Part shown: positions 1 through 8,495 of the stretch, in pieces
Layout of the letters: each line of letters begins with the position of its first letter
How positions within the stretch are numbered: the first letter of the stretch is position 1
Assembly (NCBI RefSeq): GCF_001969265.1
Contig: NZ_CP019304.1
Span: forward strand, 682,001 to 746,000
Direction: 5' to 3'
DNA: 64,000 nt
Source of the DNA: Arthrobacter sp. QXT-31
GTDB lineage: Bacteria; Actinomycetota; Actinomycetes; Actinomycetales; Micrococcaceae
Program-made: the position numbers and the translations under genes
Notes under the pieces: model-generated
Told to the model about the DNA's origin: nothing
Databases searched by the model: none
The model's input: only the letters and a program-made list of their open reading frames with translations

Positions 1-43
1 ACCTCATACTTGAACTCTACGGCGCCGGCCATAGGGTTGATAA

Positions 44-838
44 ATGGACGACGATGTGTCTATGGCAGCAGTGAGCCAACGCAGGACTGGCCATGAAGCG
101 GTGCTGACGGTTCTGGCCGCTTCCGGTCCCACCCGCGGTGTGGCCCTGGTGCTCCATGGCGGCAGGTCGCACAGTTTCGACCCCGTCCAGGCCAGGCACC
201 TCAGCCCGGCGCGGATGGTGCCGTTCGCCCGGCACCTGCACTCAGCCGGACGGAAGCACGGGCTGGCGGTGTGGGTGCTGCGGAACAGCGTGCGCGGCTG
301 GAACGGCGAGGACATGAGCCCGCTGAAGGATGCACGCCGGGCGCTGGCCAGGATCCGGTCCGCGCATCCCGGAGTGCCCATCTACCTGCTGGGGCATTCC
401 ATGGGTGGCCTGACCGCGATCTGCGCAGCGGACGAACCCGGCGTCGATGTCGTGGTGGCGCTGGCCCCCTGGCTCGATGACAGCACTCCCGCAGCCCAGC
501 TGGCCGGACGGAAGGTGCTCATTGTGCACGGGGACGAAGACAGGTGGACGAGCCCCACGGCATCGCTGCGGTTTGCACGGCGCGCGGCACCCCAAGCGGC
601 GGAACTGCGGTACGTCTCCCTCCGCGGGGCGGGGCACTTCATGGTGCGGCGGGTCTGGCTGTGGCACAGGCTGGCCACCGGGTTCCTGATGAAAGCCTTC
701 GCGGAACGCACCCGGACTTCCGGAGAGGTGGTTCCCGGGGCAGGGTCTTCAGCAGCCTCCGCTGCAGCCCCGGCCTCCGCCACAGCCCTGGATAAGGTGC
801 TGCCGCCGTCCGACGAGTCCCTGCCCGTTGTTTTGTGA
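44..838 (+). CDS. alpha/beta hydrolase
   Basis: Predicted serine hydrolase of the alpha/beta fold, 264 aa, substrate unknown. The nucleophile elbow GHSMGG places Ser119 as nucleophile; the Asp of GDEDR (Asp164 or Asp166) and His198 in GAGHF complete a plausible triad. An oxyanion-type strand (LVLHGG) lies near residue 35. The last 50 residues are Ala/Ser/Pro-rich and probably disordered. There is no signal peptide, so it is likely cytosolic. The start at 44 has no clear ribosome site; TAGGGT 7 nt upstream could be a -10 box of a leaderless transcript, and the ATG at 62 is the alternative. It is followed after 43 nt by an acyltransferase gene, and the pair may form a lipid-related operon (inference). 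Confidence 0.8.
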   Translation: MDDDVSMAAVSQRRTGHEAVLTVLAASGPTRGVALVLHGGRSHSFDPVQARHLSPARMVPFARHLHSAGRKHGLAVWVLRNSVRGWNGEDMSPLKDARRALARIRSAHPGVPIYLLGHSMGGLTAICAADEPGVDVVVALAPWLDDSTPAAQLAGRKVLIVHGDEDRWTSPTASLRFARRAAPQAAELRYVSLRGAGHFMVRRVWLWHRLATGFLMKAFAERTRTSGEVVPGAGSSAASAAAPASATALDKVLPPSDESLPVVL

Positions 839-881
839 GGGACTGTTTTGTGAGGGACGTTTTGTTGTGTGAGGGGCACTG
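831..881 (+). repeat. short direct repeats TTTTGTGAGGGAC
   Basis: Two adjacent near-identical copies (831-845 and 846-859) and a third diverged copy (860-881) of a TTTTGTGAGGGAC unit. They span the stop codon of the hydrolase gene and the spacer before the acyltransferase gene. The third copy supplies GAGGGG, the likely ribosome binding site for the ATG at 882. This looks like a local slippage duplication. Confidence 0.6.
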
Positions 882-1709
882 ATGCCTTGGACACCGGCAG
901 CCAGCGACCGCTTCTACCGCCTCCTCGTCCGGACGGTACTGTTCCTGCGGTGGATGTTCGGGATCCGCCTGCTGGTGACCGGGCAGGACAACCTGCCTGA
1001 CGGGTCAGCCGGCAACAGGACAGCGAGAACGGTCAGTCCGGGCAGCGGTGCGGTCGTTGCCATTACCCACTTCGGCTATTTGGATTTCGCTGCCGCGGAG
1101 CTGGTGTTCTGGGCGCACAACCGCGGGCAGTTGCGGTTCCTGATCCATCAGGGGGCTGCCGACCACTGGCTCGCCGGTCCCTTCATCAGCGCAGCGGGCC
1201 AGGTGGTGGTGGGCTACGGTTCGCGCACGGCCGCCTATGACGCCGCCGTAGCCCGGCTGCGCGCCGGCGAGTATCTGGCCGTCATGCCCGAGGCCGGCGT
1301 CAGCCGCAGCTTCAAGGTCCGCGAATGCAAGACCGGGGCGGTGAGGATGGCGGCAGAGGCGGGGGTACCGCTGATTCCGGTTTCCGTCTGGGGCGCCCAC
1401 CGGATCCTGACCCGCGGCAACGGCCTTCCGCTGCACCGCATCCGGCGCGCACCGGTCCGGGTGCACATCGGCGAGCCGGTGCAACTGGCCGTCGGCATCG
1501 ATCCGGAGAAGGAAGCGGCGCGGCTCCGCACAACGCTCCAGGCCGGAATCGACGCCGCGATCGCCAGTTTCCCCGTGGCGGCGCGGCGGGGCGACTGGTG
1601 GATGCCGGAGGACCTCGGCGGCGGCGCCATCTCCGAGGCGGAACGCCAAAGGCTCGATGCCGCCGATCTGGCGAGGGACCGCCGTCGTACTTCCCACCCA
1701 ACCGTGTAG
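882..1709 (+). CDS. lysophospholipid acyltransferase family protein (PlsC-like)
   Basis: Likely 1-acyl-sn-glycerol-3-phosphate acyltransferase-type enzyme, 275 aa, acting at the inner face of the membrane in phospholipid synthesis or remodelling. The catalytic HX4D motif is His63-Phe-Gly-Tyr-Leu-Asp68. The second acyltransferase block is PEAGVSRS (from Pro136), followed by a typical VPLIPVSVWG strand near residue 165. A hydrophobic N-terminal stretch (residues 10-30) suggests membrane association. The start is supported by GAGGGG 5 nt upstream. Substrate chain length and acceptor cannot be told from sequence; a role in acylating another glycolipid is possible. Confidence 0.82.
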   Translation: MPWTPAASDRFYRLLVRTVLFLRWMFGIRLLVTGQDNLPDGSAGNRTARTVSPGSGAVVAITHFGYLDFAAAELVFWAHNRGQLRFLIHQGAADHWLAGPFISAAGQVVVGYGSRTAAYDAAVARLRAGEYLAVMPEAGVSRSFKVRECKTGAVRMAAEAGVPLIPVSVWGAHRILTRGNGLPLHRIRRAPVRVHIGEPVQLAVGIDPEKEAARLRTTLQAGIDAAIASFPVAARRGDWWMPEDLGGGAISEAERQRLDAADLARDRRRTSHPTV

Positions 1710-1794
1710 CAGCACAGCCTTCTAACAGCACAGGGCGTTCCCAATGCTGGGAACGCCCTGTGCTGGCAAAAAGCTGTGCTGCTATTTGGTTGGG
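1697..1794. terminator. nested inverted repeat, probable bidirectional terminator
   Basis: The inner arms 1726-1743 and 1748-1765 are a perfect 18-bp inverted repeat around a 4-nt loop. The outer arms 1697-1718 and 1773-1794 match at 19 of 22 positions. The element sits exactly between two convergent genes and includes the stop codon of the acyltransferase gene. The inner hairpin fits a bidirectional terminator, but there is no long T run directly after it. The second nested arm pair is unusual for a plain terminator. Confidence 0.7.
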
Positions 1795-1806
1795 TTTCCG
1801 GCAGCG

Positions 1807-2769
1807 TCAGTCCGAGACGACGAACGTCTCGGCGCCCTGCCGGCGGGCTTTGCCCGCTTCCATCAGGGGGTCGATGACGGCGCGCAGCGCTGCCATGGAA
1901 TCGTCCACTTCCATGAGCACCGGGTACTGGTACGCAATCAGGGCCAGCAGGTCACGGACCGCAGCCTGAGCCTCGTCGGCGCCAAGCTCCGGCTCGTGGC
2001 CGAGGAACACGTCGGAAGGATGGTCGGGATTGCCCTGGGCGTAGCTGACCGCGAAGGCCTGGATCTTGCCCTTGCGGCTGGCCGGCACGCCGGACCCGAA
2101 GGCACTCTCCTTCGGCGAACGCAGCACAATCGCGCCGTGGGCGCCGCTGAGCTCGTCCAGGAAGAGCCGCTGGACTGTGCCGATGCCCAGCTCCCCCGGG
2201 CTGTCCCAGCTGTGGACGGACGAGTAGTACCGGCCGACCACGTCGGAGAGCTCCACCGAACCGGTGGCCAGGTCCTCGATGCGTTCCGACGCCGCTTCCT
2301 CGGAACCGTCGCCGAAGACCGGCAGCTTCAGGGCGGACGGTTCCACGACGACGAGCCGGGTGTGCTGGATCGGGGTGAGCCCCGCCGCCTCCGCGAAGGC
2401 GGCGCCGGAGGTTCCCGGCTCCACCTTGCAGCGGAGCCGGGTAACGCCCGACGGCGACCCTTCCGCCTCGCGGCGCAGCATCATGAGCAGCGTGGAGCCG
2501 ATGCCGGCCCGGCGGTGGTCCCGGGCAACCTCGACATAGGCCCACAGCCGCTCCGGGTGCAGGCTGGCCTCGTGGACCACGCCGGCGGCAACCGGGATGG
2601 CCACGCCGTCGACGACGTCCTCGGCCACGATGCAGCGCCGCCACGGCGCGTTGCCGGAAGGAGCAAGGGTGCCGCGGAACTGGCCCGCCTGGTCGGTCTC
2701 CGGGTCGCCCCAGATTTCCAGCAGCGCGAGGTCATCGCCCTCGCGCCATTCGCGGTACTGGATCGCCAC
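1807..2769 (-). CDS. GNAT family N-acetyltransferase
   Basis: Acetyl-CoA-dependent N-acetyltransferase of unknown substrate, 320 aa. The acetyl-CoA binding motif A is seen near residues 85-100 (RRAGIGSTLLMML). At 320 aa it is about twice a single GNAT domain; the C-terminal half has no clear second motif A and may be a degenerate GNAT repeat, as in tandem-GNAT families. The GTG start lies 2 nt after the stop codon of glyS, so the two genes are cotranscribed and probably translationally coupled. That does not prove a role in translation, but the pairing is worth noting. Confidence 0.75.
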   Translation of the reverse strand: MAIQYREWREGDDLALLEIWGDPETDQAGQFRGTLAPSGNAPWRRCIVAEDVVDGVAIPVAAGVVHEASLHPERLWAYVEVARDHRRAGIGSTLLMMLRREAEGSPSGVTRLRCKVEPGTSGAAFAEAAGLTPIQHTRLVVVEPSALKLPVFGDGSEEAASERIEDLATGSVELSDVVGRYYSSVHSWDSPGELGIGTVQRLFLDELSGAHGAIVLRSPKESAFGSGVPASRKGKIQAFAVSYAQGNPDHPSDVFLGHEPELGADEAQAAVRDLLALIAYQYPVLMEVDDSMAALRAVIDPLMEAGKARRQGAETFVVSD

Positions 2770-2771
2770 GG

Positions 2772-4157
2772 CTAGGCGCCGATCAGCCGTGCGGCCAGGT
2801 AGCCCTCCACCTTGTCCAGGGACACGCGTTCCTGGCTCATGGTGTCGCGTTCACGGATGGTGACCGCCTGGTCCTCAAGCGTGTCGAAGTCCACGGTGAT
2901 GCAGAACGGGGTGCCGATCTCGTCCTGGCGGCGGTAACGGCGGCCAATGGCGCCGGCGTCGTCGAAGTCGATGTTCCAGTTCCTGCGCAGCTGCGTGCCG
3001 AGGTCCTTGGCCTTCGGGGAGAGGGCCTCGTTGCGGCTCAGCGGCAGCACGGCAGCCTTGACCGGGGCTAGCCGCGGGTCAAGCTTGAGCACGGTGCGGA
3101 CATCCACGCCGCCCTTGGCGTTGGGGGCCTCGTCCTCGGTGTAGGCGTCGATGAGGAAGGCCATGAAGGAGCGGGTCAAGCCGGCGGCGGGCTCGATCAC
3201 GTACGGCGTGTAGCGCTCGTTGGTGGCCTGGTTGAAGTAGCTCAGGTCCGTTCCGGAGGCCTTGGCGTGCGTGGAGAGGTCGAAGTCGGTGCGGTTGGCG
3301 ATGCCTTCGAGCTCGCCCCACTCGGAGCCCTGGAAGCCGAAGCGGTACTCGATGTCCGTGGTGCCCTTGGAGTAGTGGCTGAGCTTGTCCTGCGGGTGCT
3401 CGAAGAAGCGCAGGTTGTCCTCGCGGATGCCCAGGCCGGTGTACCAGGCCATGCGCTCCTTCATCCAGTACTCGTGCCATTCTTCGTCCGTGCCCGGCTC
3501 GACGAAGAATTCCATTTCCATCTGCTCGAACTCGCGGGTGCGGAAAATGAAGTTGCCCGGCGTGATCTCGTTGCGGAAGGACTTGCCGATCTGGCCGATG
3601 CCGAACGGCGGCTTCTTCCGGGACGTGGTGAGCACGTTGTTGAAGTTCACGAAGATGCCCTGGGCGGTTTCGGGGCGCAGGTAGTGCAGGCCCTCGTCGC
3701 TGGCCACGGGGCCTAGGAAGGTCTTCAGGAGGCCGGAGAATTCCTGCGGTTCGGTCCACTCGCCGCGGGTTCCGCAGTTGGCGCACGCGATGTCCTTGAG
3801 GCCGTTCTCGGCGGGACGGCCCTTCTTCTCCTCGTATTCCTCTTCGAGGTGGTCGGCGCGGTAGCGCTTGTGGCAGGAGAGGCACTCGACGAGGGGGTCG
3901 GAGAAGACCTCGACGTGGCCGGAAGCTTCCCATACCTGGCGGGGCAGGATCACGGAGGAGTCCAGGCCCACCACGTCCTCGCGGCCGCGCACCACGGACT
4001 GCCACCACTGGCGCTTGATGTTTTCCTTCAGCTCGGCACCGAGGGGTCCGTAGTCCCAAGCGGAACGCGAGCCTCCGTAGATCTCGCCGGCCTGGAAAAC
4101 GAAACCTCTCCGCTTGGAAAGGGAAATGACCTGGTCGAGGACGGATTTTGCTGCCAT
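2772..4157 (-). CDS. glyS: glycyl-tRNA synthetase, homodimeric type
   Basis: Charges tRNA-Gly with glycine in the cytosol; class II synthetase of the alpha-2 type (also called glyQS), 461 aa, the usual size. Motif 2 is clear around [19 protein letters not shown], and the family signature [15 protein letters not shown] lies near residue 30. A zinc-binding CxxC pair (CLSCHKRY and CANCGTRG) lies between motifs 1 and 2. The ATG is preceded by GGAG at 5 nt. The downstream GNAT gene begins 2 nt after its stop. The identification is secure. Confidence 0.97.
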   Translation of the reverse strand: MAAKSVLDQVISLSKRRGFVFQAGEIYGGSRSAWDYGPLGAELKENIKRQWWQSVVRGREDVVGLDSSVILPRQVWEASGHVEVFSDPLVECLSCHKRYRADHLEEEYEEKKGRPAENGLKDIACANCGTRGEWTEPQEFSGLLKTFLGPVASDEGLHYLRPETAQGIFVNFNNVLTTSRKKPPFGIGQIGKSFRNEITPGNFIFRTREFEQMEMEFFVEPGTDEEWHEYWMKERMAWYTGLGIREDNLRFFEHPQDKLSHYSKGTTDIEYRFGFQGSEWGELEGIANRTDFDLSTHAKASGTDLSYFNQATNERYTPYVIEPAAGLTRSFMAFLIDAYTEDEAPNAKGGVDVRTVLKLDPRLAPVKAAVLPLSRNEALSPKAKDLGTQLRRNWNIDFDDAGAIGRRYRRQDEIGTPFCITVDFDTLEDQAVTIRERDTMSQERVSLDKVEGYLAARLIGA

Positions 4158-4333
4158 GGGAACTCCAATTTCTACAGGGCCGCTGGGTGCGGTCCGCGGT
4201 GTCTCTTGCCCCTGGACCGCGGCTGGATGCCGGGCGGGGGCGTGTGCAAGGGAAAACTGTGCAGGAAGCTGCGAGTCCTAGCCTACCGGCAGCAGCCTCG
4301 GGAGGGCGCCTCTTACCGGTGGAGGGGCACCTC

Positions 4334-5338
4334 TCATCTGCGGAGGGCGCCCCGGGGCCAGGGCAGGGTGGCCACGACAATGGAGGCGAGGGTCAGCAGG
4401 GTTCCCAGCACCGTTGCGGCCTCCACCACGGTCCCGGGCGTGGGCACCAGCAGGTCCAGCCCAAGCGAGCCCAGGAGCTGGCCCGCGATCATGCCCAGGC
4501 CGGTCACCAGCACCCCCAGGCTGCGCACCAGCAGCGCACCCAGGCCGATGAACACGCAGCCCATCGGCCCGCCGAGGTAGTACCACCATTCCGCCGGCAG
4601 CGGATTGGCCGGCCCGGCGACGGCCACCTTGATGGACCATGCAATCCACAGCACGCAGGTGCCGGCGATGAAGTTCACCAGCGTGGCCGCGATCGGCGTC
4701 CCATAGTGCACGGTGGCGGTGCCGTTCATCGCCTGCTGGAAGCTCATGAGGAAACCCGCGAGCACCGGCAGGATGACCGGCAGCAGCAGCGCTGCAGGGT
4801 CGGCTTGCCCGGCGGCGGCCGCACTGCCGGATGCAGCGGCACCGGCTGAGGCGAAGCGGGGCGAGACCGCCCAGGAGACGGCGGCGATGGTGAGGATGCA
4901 GCCGATGACGCGGATGCCCGTGACGGACTTCTTGCCTGCCGGACCGATGCCCAGCCGGTCCACCAGGAGTCCGCTGAGGGTCTGCCCGGTGACGGTGGCC
5001 ACGGTGAAGAGGGCGATGCCAAGCAGCCCCACGGTGAAGGACTGCGCGAAGACGAAAAAGGCGCCGATGCCGCCGGCGAGCGCATAGTACGGCGGGAAGC
5101 GGCGTTCACGCAGCGCCGGCAGGATCCGGGCGAGGCCAGCCCGCCCGCGCGGGGCCACGAGGGACACGATGACCATCACGATCAACCCGGTGCTGAAACT
5201 GACGACGGCGGCGGCGACGCCGTCGCCGAGCCGGGCACCAAGGGCCCCGTTGATCCGCCCCTGGACGGGAATGGCAAGCCCGGAGGCCACAGCCATCGGA
5301 AGGCCCACGGCAAGGGGCAGCCGGGGTGCATGGGTCAT
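4334..5338 (-). CDS. DMT-superfamily transporter (YdcZ/DUF606-like)
   Basis: Integral membrane protein of about 334 aa with roughly ten hydrophobic helices arranged as two similar halves. Each half starts with the DUF606-type pattern of a Pro/Gly-rich helix, then QGRINGALG or QQAMNGTATV. Family members are small-molecule exporters; the substrate is unknown. I chose the ATG at 5338 because AAGGTG sits 6 nt upstream. A GTG three codons further upstream (5347) overlaps that ribosome site and is less likely. It is divergent from the S4-domain gene, with only 33 nt between starts. Confidence 0.8.
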   Translation of the reverse strand: MTHAPRLPLAVGLPMAVASGLAIPVQGRINGALGARLGDGVAAAVVSFSTGLIVMVIVSLVAPRGRAGLARILPALRERRFPPYYALAGGIGAFFVFAQSFTVGLLGIALFTVATVTGQTLSGLLVDRLGIGPAGKKSVTGIRVIGCILTIAAVSWAVSPRFASAGAAASGSAAAAGQADPAALLLPVILPVLAGFLMSFQQAMNGTATVHYGTPIAATLVNFIAGTCVLWIAWSIKVAVAGPANPLPAEWWYYLGGPMGCVFIGLGALLVRSLGVLVTGLGMIAGQLLGSLGLDLLVPTPGTVVEAATVLGTLLTLASIVVATLPWPRGALRR

Positions 5339-5371
5339 TTGTTTCACCTTACGTCAGGCATGATTACTGGT

Positions 5372-5605
5372 ATGAGCAACCCGGAAATCGAAGAGATCCC
5401 CATCCGCGACAGCATGATCCGCCTGGGCCAGCTCCTGAAGCTCGCCAACCTCGTGGAGGACGGCGTGGAGGCGACGGAGCTGATCAAGAACGGACTGGTC
5501 AAGGTCAACGGTGAGATCGACGACCGGCGCGGCCGGCAGCTTCACGACGGGGACACGGTGACGGTGAACGGCCAGACCGTCCGGGTCAGCGCTCCCGGGG
5601 CGTAA
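5372..5605 (+). CDS. RNA-binding S4 domain protein
   Basis: Small (77 aa) single-domain S4 RNA-binding protein of the YbcJ/YaaA type. The S4 fold covers nearly the whole chain: IRLGQLLKLANLVEDG, then ELIKNGLVKVNGEIDDRRG, then DTVTVNG. Such proteins bind structured RNA such as rRNA or tRNA; the exact target is not known here. No ribosome site is visible before the ATG, and the gene may be read from a leaderless transcript. Its 3' end meets the esterase gene with a small hairpin and T5 run in between. Confidence 0.8.
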   Translation: MSNPEIEEIPIRDSMIRLGQLLKLANLVEDGVEATELIKNGLVKVNGEIDDRRGRQLHDGDTVTVNGQTVRVSAPGA

Positions 5606-5616
5606 AGCCCGTTTTT
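5596..5616 (+). terminator. small Rho-independent terminator
   Basis: GGGC-GTAAA-GCCC hairpin (5598-5610) followed closely by TTTTT (5612-5616), at the stop codon of the S4-domain gene. The stem is short but GC-only. It lies between convergent genes. Confidence 0.5.
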
Positions 5617-5626
5617 GCAGGAAGGC

Positions 5627-6277
5627 TTACTTGTTCAGCACCTCGTGGGTGAGGAACTCGGACACGTGGCCGATCTCCTGGGCGTTGATGCCGTGCCACA
5701 TCCCGGTGTAGAGGACCTTGGTCAGCTTCACGTGCTTGCGCACCCAGCCCATGGTGTATTCGATCTTGTCCGGTGTGATGACCGGATCCTGCTGGTCCCG
5801 GCCCCAGAACAGCGGCACCGTTCCGTCCAGCTCGGCGTCACGGAACTCGCCGTCGGAATCAGCATTGACCACGAAGCCTGAAAGTCCGACGACGGCGGCA
5901 AAGTCAGCGGGCCGCTGCCTTAGCAGCGTGGTGGCCATGGCCATGCCCATCGAGAATCCGAGGAGCGTAACGGACGGGTGGTCGGCCTTCACGGTGTCCA
6001 GCCAGTCGAGCACGTAGGCGGACGCTGCCTTGACGGCGTCGACAGAATACTCGATGGAGCCGGTCAGCGGGAACCAGGAGAAGCCCGGACCCATGGCGAT
6101 GGGTGCGCGGACCGAGGCCACCGCGAATTCGTCCGGGAGCATGTCGGCCAGGCTGAGGAGGTCCTGCTCGTTGGCGCCGTAGCCGTGCAGCAGGACGAGC
6201 AGTGGCTTGCCGGCCCTGGCTTCCTCAGGCTTGGACCACAGAACAACGGGGGCAGGAAAGGAGTCGGCAGAAGTCAT
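5627..6277 (-). CDS. phospholipase/carboxylesterase family hydrolase
   Basis: Alpha/beta hydrolase of the phospholipase/carboxylesterase (esterase D2-like) family, 216 aa, probably acting on short acyl esters in the cytosol. The triad is Ser109 in GFSMG, Asp164 in DQQDPV and His195 in GMWHG. The oxyanion segment is LLHGYGANEQDLL near residue 30. The ATG at 6277 was chosen because the family begins just before the PVVLWSKP strand; the open frame extends 11 codons upstream without a better site. The upstream region carries a perfect palindrome that could control it. Confidence 0.82.
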   Translation of the reverse strand: MTSADSFPAPVVLWSKPEEARAGKPLLVLLHGYGANEQDLLSLADMLPDEFAVASVRAPIAMGPGFSWFPLTGSIEYSVDAVKAASAYVLDWLDTVKADHPSVTLLGFSMGMAMATTLLRQRPADFAAVVGLSGFVVNADSDGEFRDAELDGTVPLFWGRDQQDPVITPDKIEYTMGWVRKHVKLTKVLYTGMWHGINAQEIGHVSEFLTHEVLNK

Positions 6278-6292
6278 GGCTCCATTCTTACA

Positions 6293-6308
6293 GTTACCTA
6301 CTGGTAAC
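6293..6308. promoter_or_regulatory. palindromic operator candidate GTTACCTACTGGTAAC
   Basis: A perfect 6-bp inverted repeat with a 4-nt spacer lies 16 nt upstream of the esterase start, in the 136-nt spacer shared with the divergent winged-helix gene. Size and symmetry fit a homodimeric repressor site such as that of a TetR- or MarR-type protein. The cognate regulator is not obvious in the window. Confidence 0.5.
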
Positions 6309-6413
6309 AACTGACGGTGGCGCAGCCACGCGGCGGCGGTACAGGATGTAAGGGTGAGAGGCGGCTATCCCCGGCGGCGACTGAACCGCCTAAGGTGAGG
6401 AGCGACGTCGGGC

Positions 6414-7568
6414 ATGGAAACCCATGAGCTGCTGTGGAGCAGGCTGACCGGCCAGCAGCTAAGGGAGCCGCGGGCAGCCACAGCAGAGGAAGCCCTGAAG
6501 AACCTGCTGGCAGTCCAGGCACAGGAGTTCCCCTATGCGCGCTGGTCCCTCTCCCAGCGGACGGCCGCAGCGACGGCCGCCGATGTGGAGCAGGCCGTCG
6601 CGGAAGGACGGATTCTCCGAACCCACATCCTGCGGCCCACCTGGCATTTTGTGCACCGGGATGACCTGCCGTGGCTGCGGGCCCTGTCCGCACCCCGGCT
6701 GCATCAGGCGAACGGCGGCACATACCGCAAAACAGGGATCGACAATGAGACAGCGTCGAGGAGCGCCGATGTCCTGACAGCAGCGGTGGCCGGCGGAGTG
6801 CATCTGACGCGGGAGCAGTTGGCGGCCAGGCTGCAGGATGCCGGATTCCACGCCACGGGACTTGCCCTCGCGTACCTGATCATGCATGCCGAGATCAGCG
6901 GGGTGCTGGTGAGCGGCGTGCCCATCCGCAGCCCCGGCGGCGCCCTGCGGCAGACGTATGCCTCGTTCGACGAACGGGTGGCCGGCGCCACCGGCGCCGC
7001 CCCCTCCCGGGACGAATCGTTGGCCGCCCTGGTCCTGAGGTATTTCGGGAGCCGCGGGCCTGCAACCGTCCGGGACTGCGCGGACTGGTCCGGACTCACC
7101 ATGAAGGACGTGCGCACGGGGTTGGCCTTGGTGGGTGACATGGCTCCGGGCGCCATTGTTGCTGCCAGCTTTGACGGCGCCGACTTCTACCTCCGGCCTG
7201 AGTCCGGCGGGGAGACACCGGGCCGGACATCCCGGCAGGGCGTGGACGGGCAGCCGCAGATCGACCTGGTCCAGTGCTACGACGAATACATCATGGGCTA
7301 TTCGCTGTCACGGCATTATTTCGGCGGAACCGCGCCGGCCTACCCCTTTGGCGACAACCCCATGCATGTCGTCCTGTCCGACGGAGTGCTTGCCGGCGCA
7401 TGGCGGCATTCGCTGGTTCGCCGGGGGTCGCAGGTGGAGCGCTGCGAGCTGGACATCCGTCTTGCCCGGCCGAACGGACATGGCGACGGGCAGGCCGTGG
7501 AGGCAGCCGTGACCAGGTACGGGGCGTTTCTGGGCGTGCCGGCGGTCCGGGCCCCGGCGGGTGCCTGA
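6414..7568 (+). CDS. winged-helix DNA-binding protein, AlkZ-like (HTH_42)
   Basis: 384-aa protein of the winged-helix DNA-binding family PF06224 (HTH_42), which includes the AlkZ/YcaQ DNA glycosylases. The N-terminal LAVQAQEFPYARWSL holds a Q35-x-Q37 motif at the place of the catalytic QxQ of AlkZ. The typical block RPTWHFVHRDDLPWL follows near residue 75. This suggests removal of alkylated or crosslinked bases, although many family members in actinobacteria are uncharacterised. It is divergent from a carboxylesterase. The start at 6414 is well placed at the domain edge; an AGGAG lies about 15 nt upstream. Confidence 0.75.
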   Translation: METHELLWSRLTGQQLREPRAATAEEALKNLLAVQAQEFPYARWSLSQRTAAATAADVEQAVAEGRILRTHILRPTWHFVHRDDLPWLRALSAPRLHQANGGTYRKTGIDNETASRSADVLTAAVAGGVHLTREQLAARLQDAGFHATGLALAYLIMHAEISGVLVSGVPIRSPGGALRQTYASFDERVAGATGAAPSRDESLAALVLRYFGSRGPATVRDCADWSGLTMKDVRTGLALVGDMAPGAIVAASFDGADFYLRPESGGETPGRTSRQGVDGQPQIDLVQCYDEYIMGYSLSRHYFGGTAPAYPFGDNPMHVVLSDGVLAGAWRHSLVRRGSQVERCELDIRLARPNGHGDGQAVEAAVTRYGAFLGVPAVRAPAGA

Positions 7569-7710
7569 CATCCGCAGCAAGTCCGGAAAGGCAATATCTC
7601 AGAGAGGGCAAGCATTGCCGGACGGCAGTGTGCGCTCTGGGCATAAGGATCCCGGGCCCGCTCTCCCGCAGGACTAAGCTGGAATGGAGACTCACTGAGA
7701 GGGCCCCACC

Positions 7711-8424
7711 GTGTTCGACTTGTTTTTCTGGATCATCATTCTGGCCGTCCTTGTTCCCATGGGCATGCGGATGTACCGGAGGTCAATGCAGCAGCGGAAC
7801 CAGGGGCCCGGCCTGCCCGGGCAGTATCCGGGCCAGTTCCCGAATCAGGGACCGGACCAGTTCGGCAACCAGCCGGGCAGTCCGTTCGGAGGCCCGTTCC
7901 AGGGCCGCCCGGACAACCGGCCACGGGACGGCTACACACAGCAGGACTACTTCAGTGGCGGATTCGGATTCCCCCAGCGCGGCGGCCGCGATGAGCTTCC
8001 GCCCCTGAATCAGCCCTACCCGAACCAGGAATATCCGAACCCGCAGTACCCGGGTCAGCAGCACCCGAATCAGCAGTACCAAGGTCAGCAGTACCAAGGT
8101 CAGCAGTACCAAGGTCAGCAGTACCCGGGTCAGCAGCACCAGAACCCGCCCTACCCGGGCCAGCCGGGCCCCGGCGGCGGCGGTGCATCATCCTGGCAGC
8201 AGGGGCAGGTCCCCTATGAGGACAGCGCCGAATACCGGGCCAACCCGCCCCAGCCGCAGCAGAACCCGGCCTCTCCTGGCCCGGCGCCCTCGGCTCCGCC
8301 GCCGCCGTCGGCCCCGCAGGGCTACCGCGCACGGAAACTCGCTGAGCTGGACCAGCAGTACAGCGACGGCCAGATCTCCATGGAGGAGTACATGGCCCGC
8401 CGCAACGACATCATGAACGGTTAG
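7711..8424 (+). CDS. Gln/Pro-rich membrane-anchored SHOCT domain protein
   Basis: 237-aa protein with three parts: an N-terminal transmembrane helix (about residues 3-20), a long low-complexity Gln/Pro/Gly/Tyr linker with pentapeptide-type repeats, and a C-terminal SHOCT helix pair (ARKLAELDQQYSDGQISMEE) followed by YMARRNDIMNG. SHOCT domains are short helical modules found at protein ends and are thought to mediate assembly at membranes. The GTG start at 7711 has GAGAGGG 7 nt upstream. Function is unknown; the linker should be disordered. Confidence 0.78.
   Translation: MFDLFFWIIILAVLVPMGMRMYRRSMQQRNQGPGLPGQYPGQFPNQGPDQFGNQPGSPFGGPFQGRPDNRPRDGYTQQDYFSGGFGFPQRGGRDELPPLNQPYPNQEYPNPQYPGQQHPNQQYQGQQYQGQQYQGQQYPGQQHQNPPYPGQPGPGGGGASSWQQGQVPYEDSAEYRANPPQPQQNPASPGPAPSAPPPPSAPQGYRARKLAELDQQYSDGQISMEEYMARRNDIMNG
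8067..8131 (+). repeat. 15-bp in-frame tandem repeats (QYQGQ units)
   Basis: Three near-perfect copies of TACCAAGGTCAGCAG flanked by diverged TACCCGGGTCAGCAG copies, all in frame inside the SHOCT protein gene. They encode repeats of Tyr-Gln/Pro-Gly-Gln-Gln. Copy number is likely to vary by slippage between strains. Confidence 0.75.
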
Positions 8425-8495
8425 GGCCCGGCGGACTCTGTCAGCCCACGCACCTTTGCGCATTGACTGTTAAGTCGAGCGTTCATGTGAGCGGT

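Noticed and set aside
1744..2775. 343-codon open frame on the plus strand
   Set aside because: It lies fully antisense to the GNAT gene, has no ribosome site or recognisable domain, and begins inside the hairpin at 1.7 kb. High GC makes long antisense frames common.
8067..8131. Possible CRISPR-like array in the repeat part of the SHOCT gene
   Set aside because: Units are 15 bp, contiguous and in frame, with no spacers and no cas genes.
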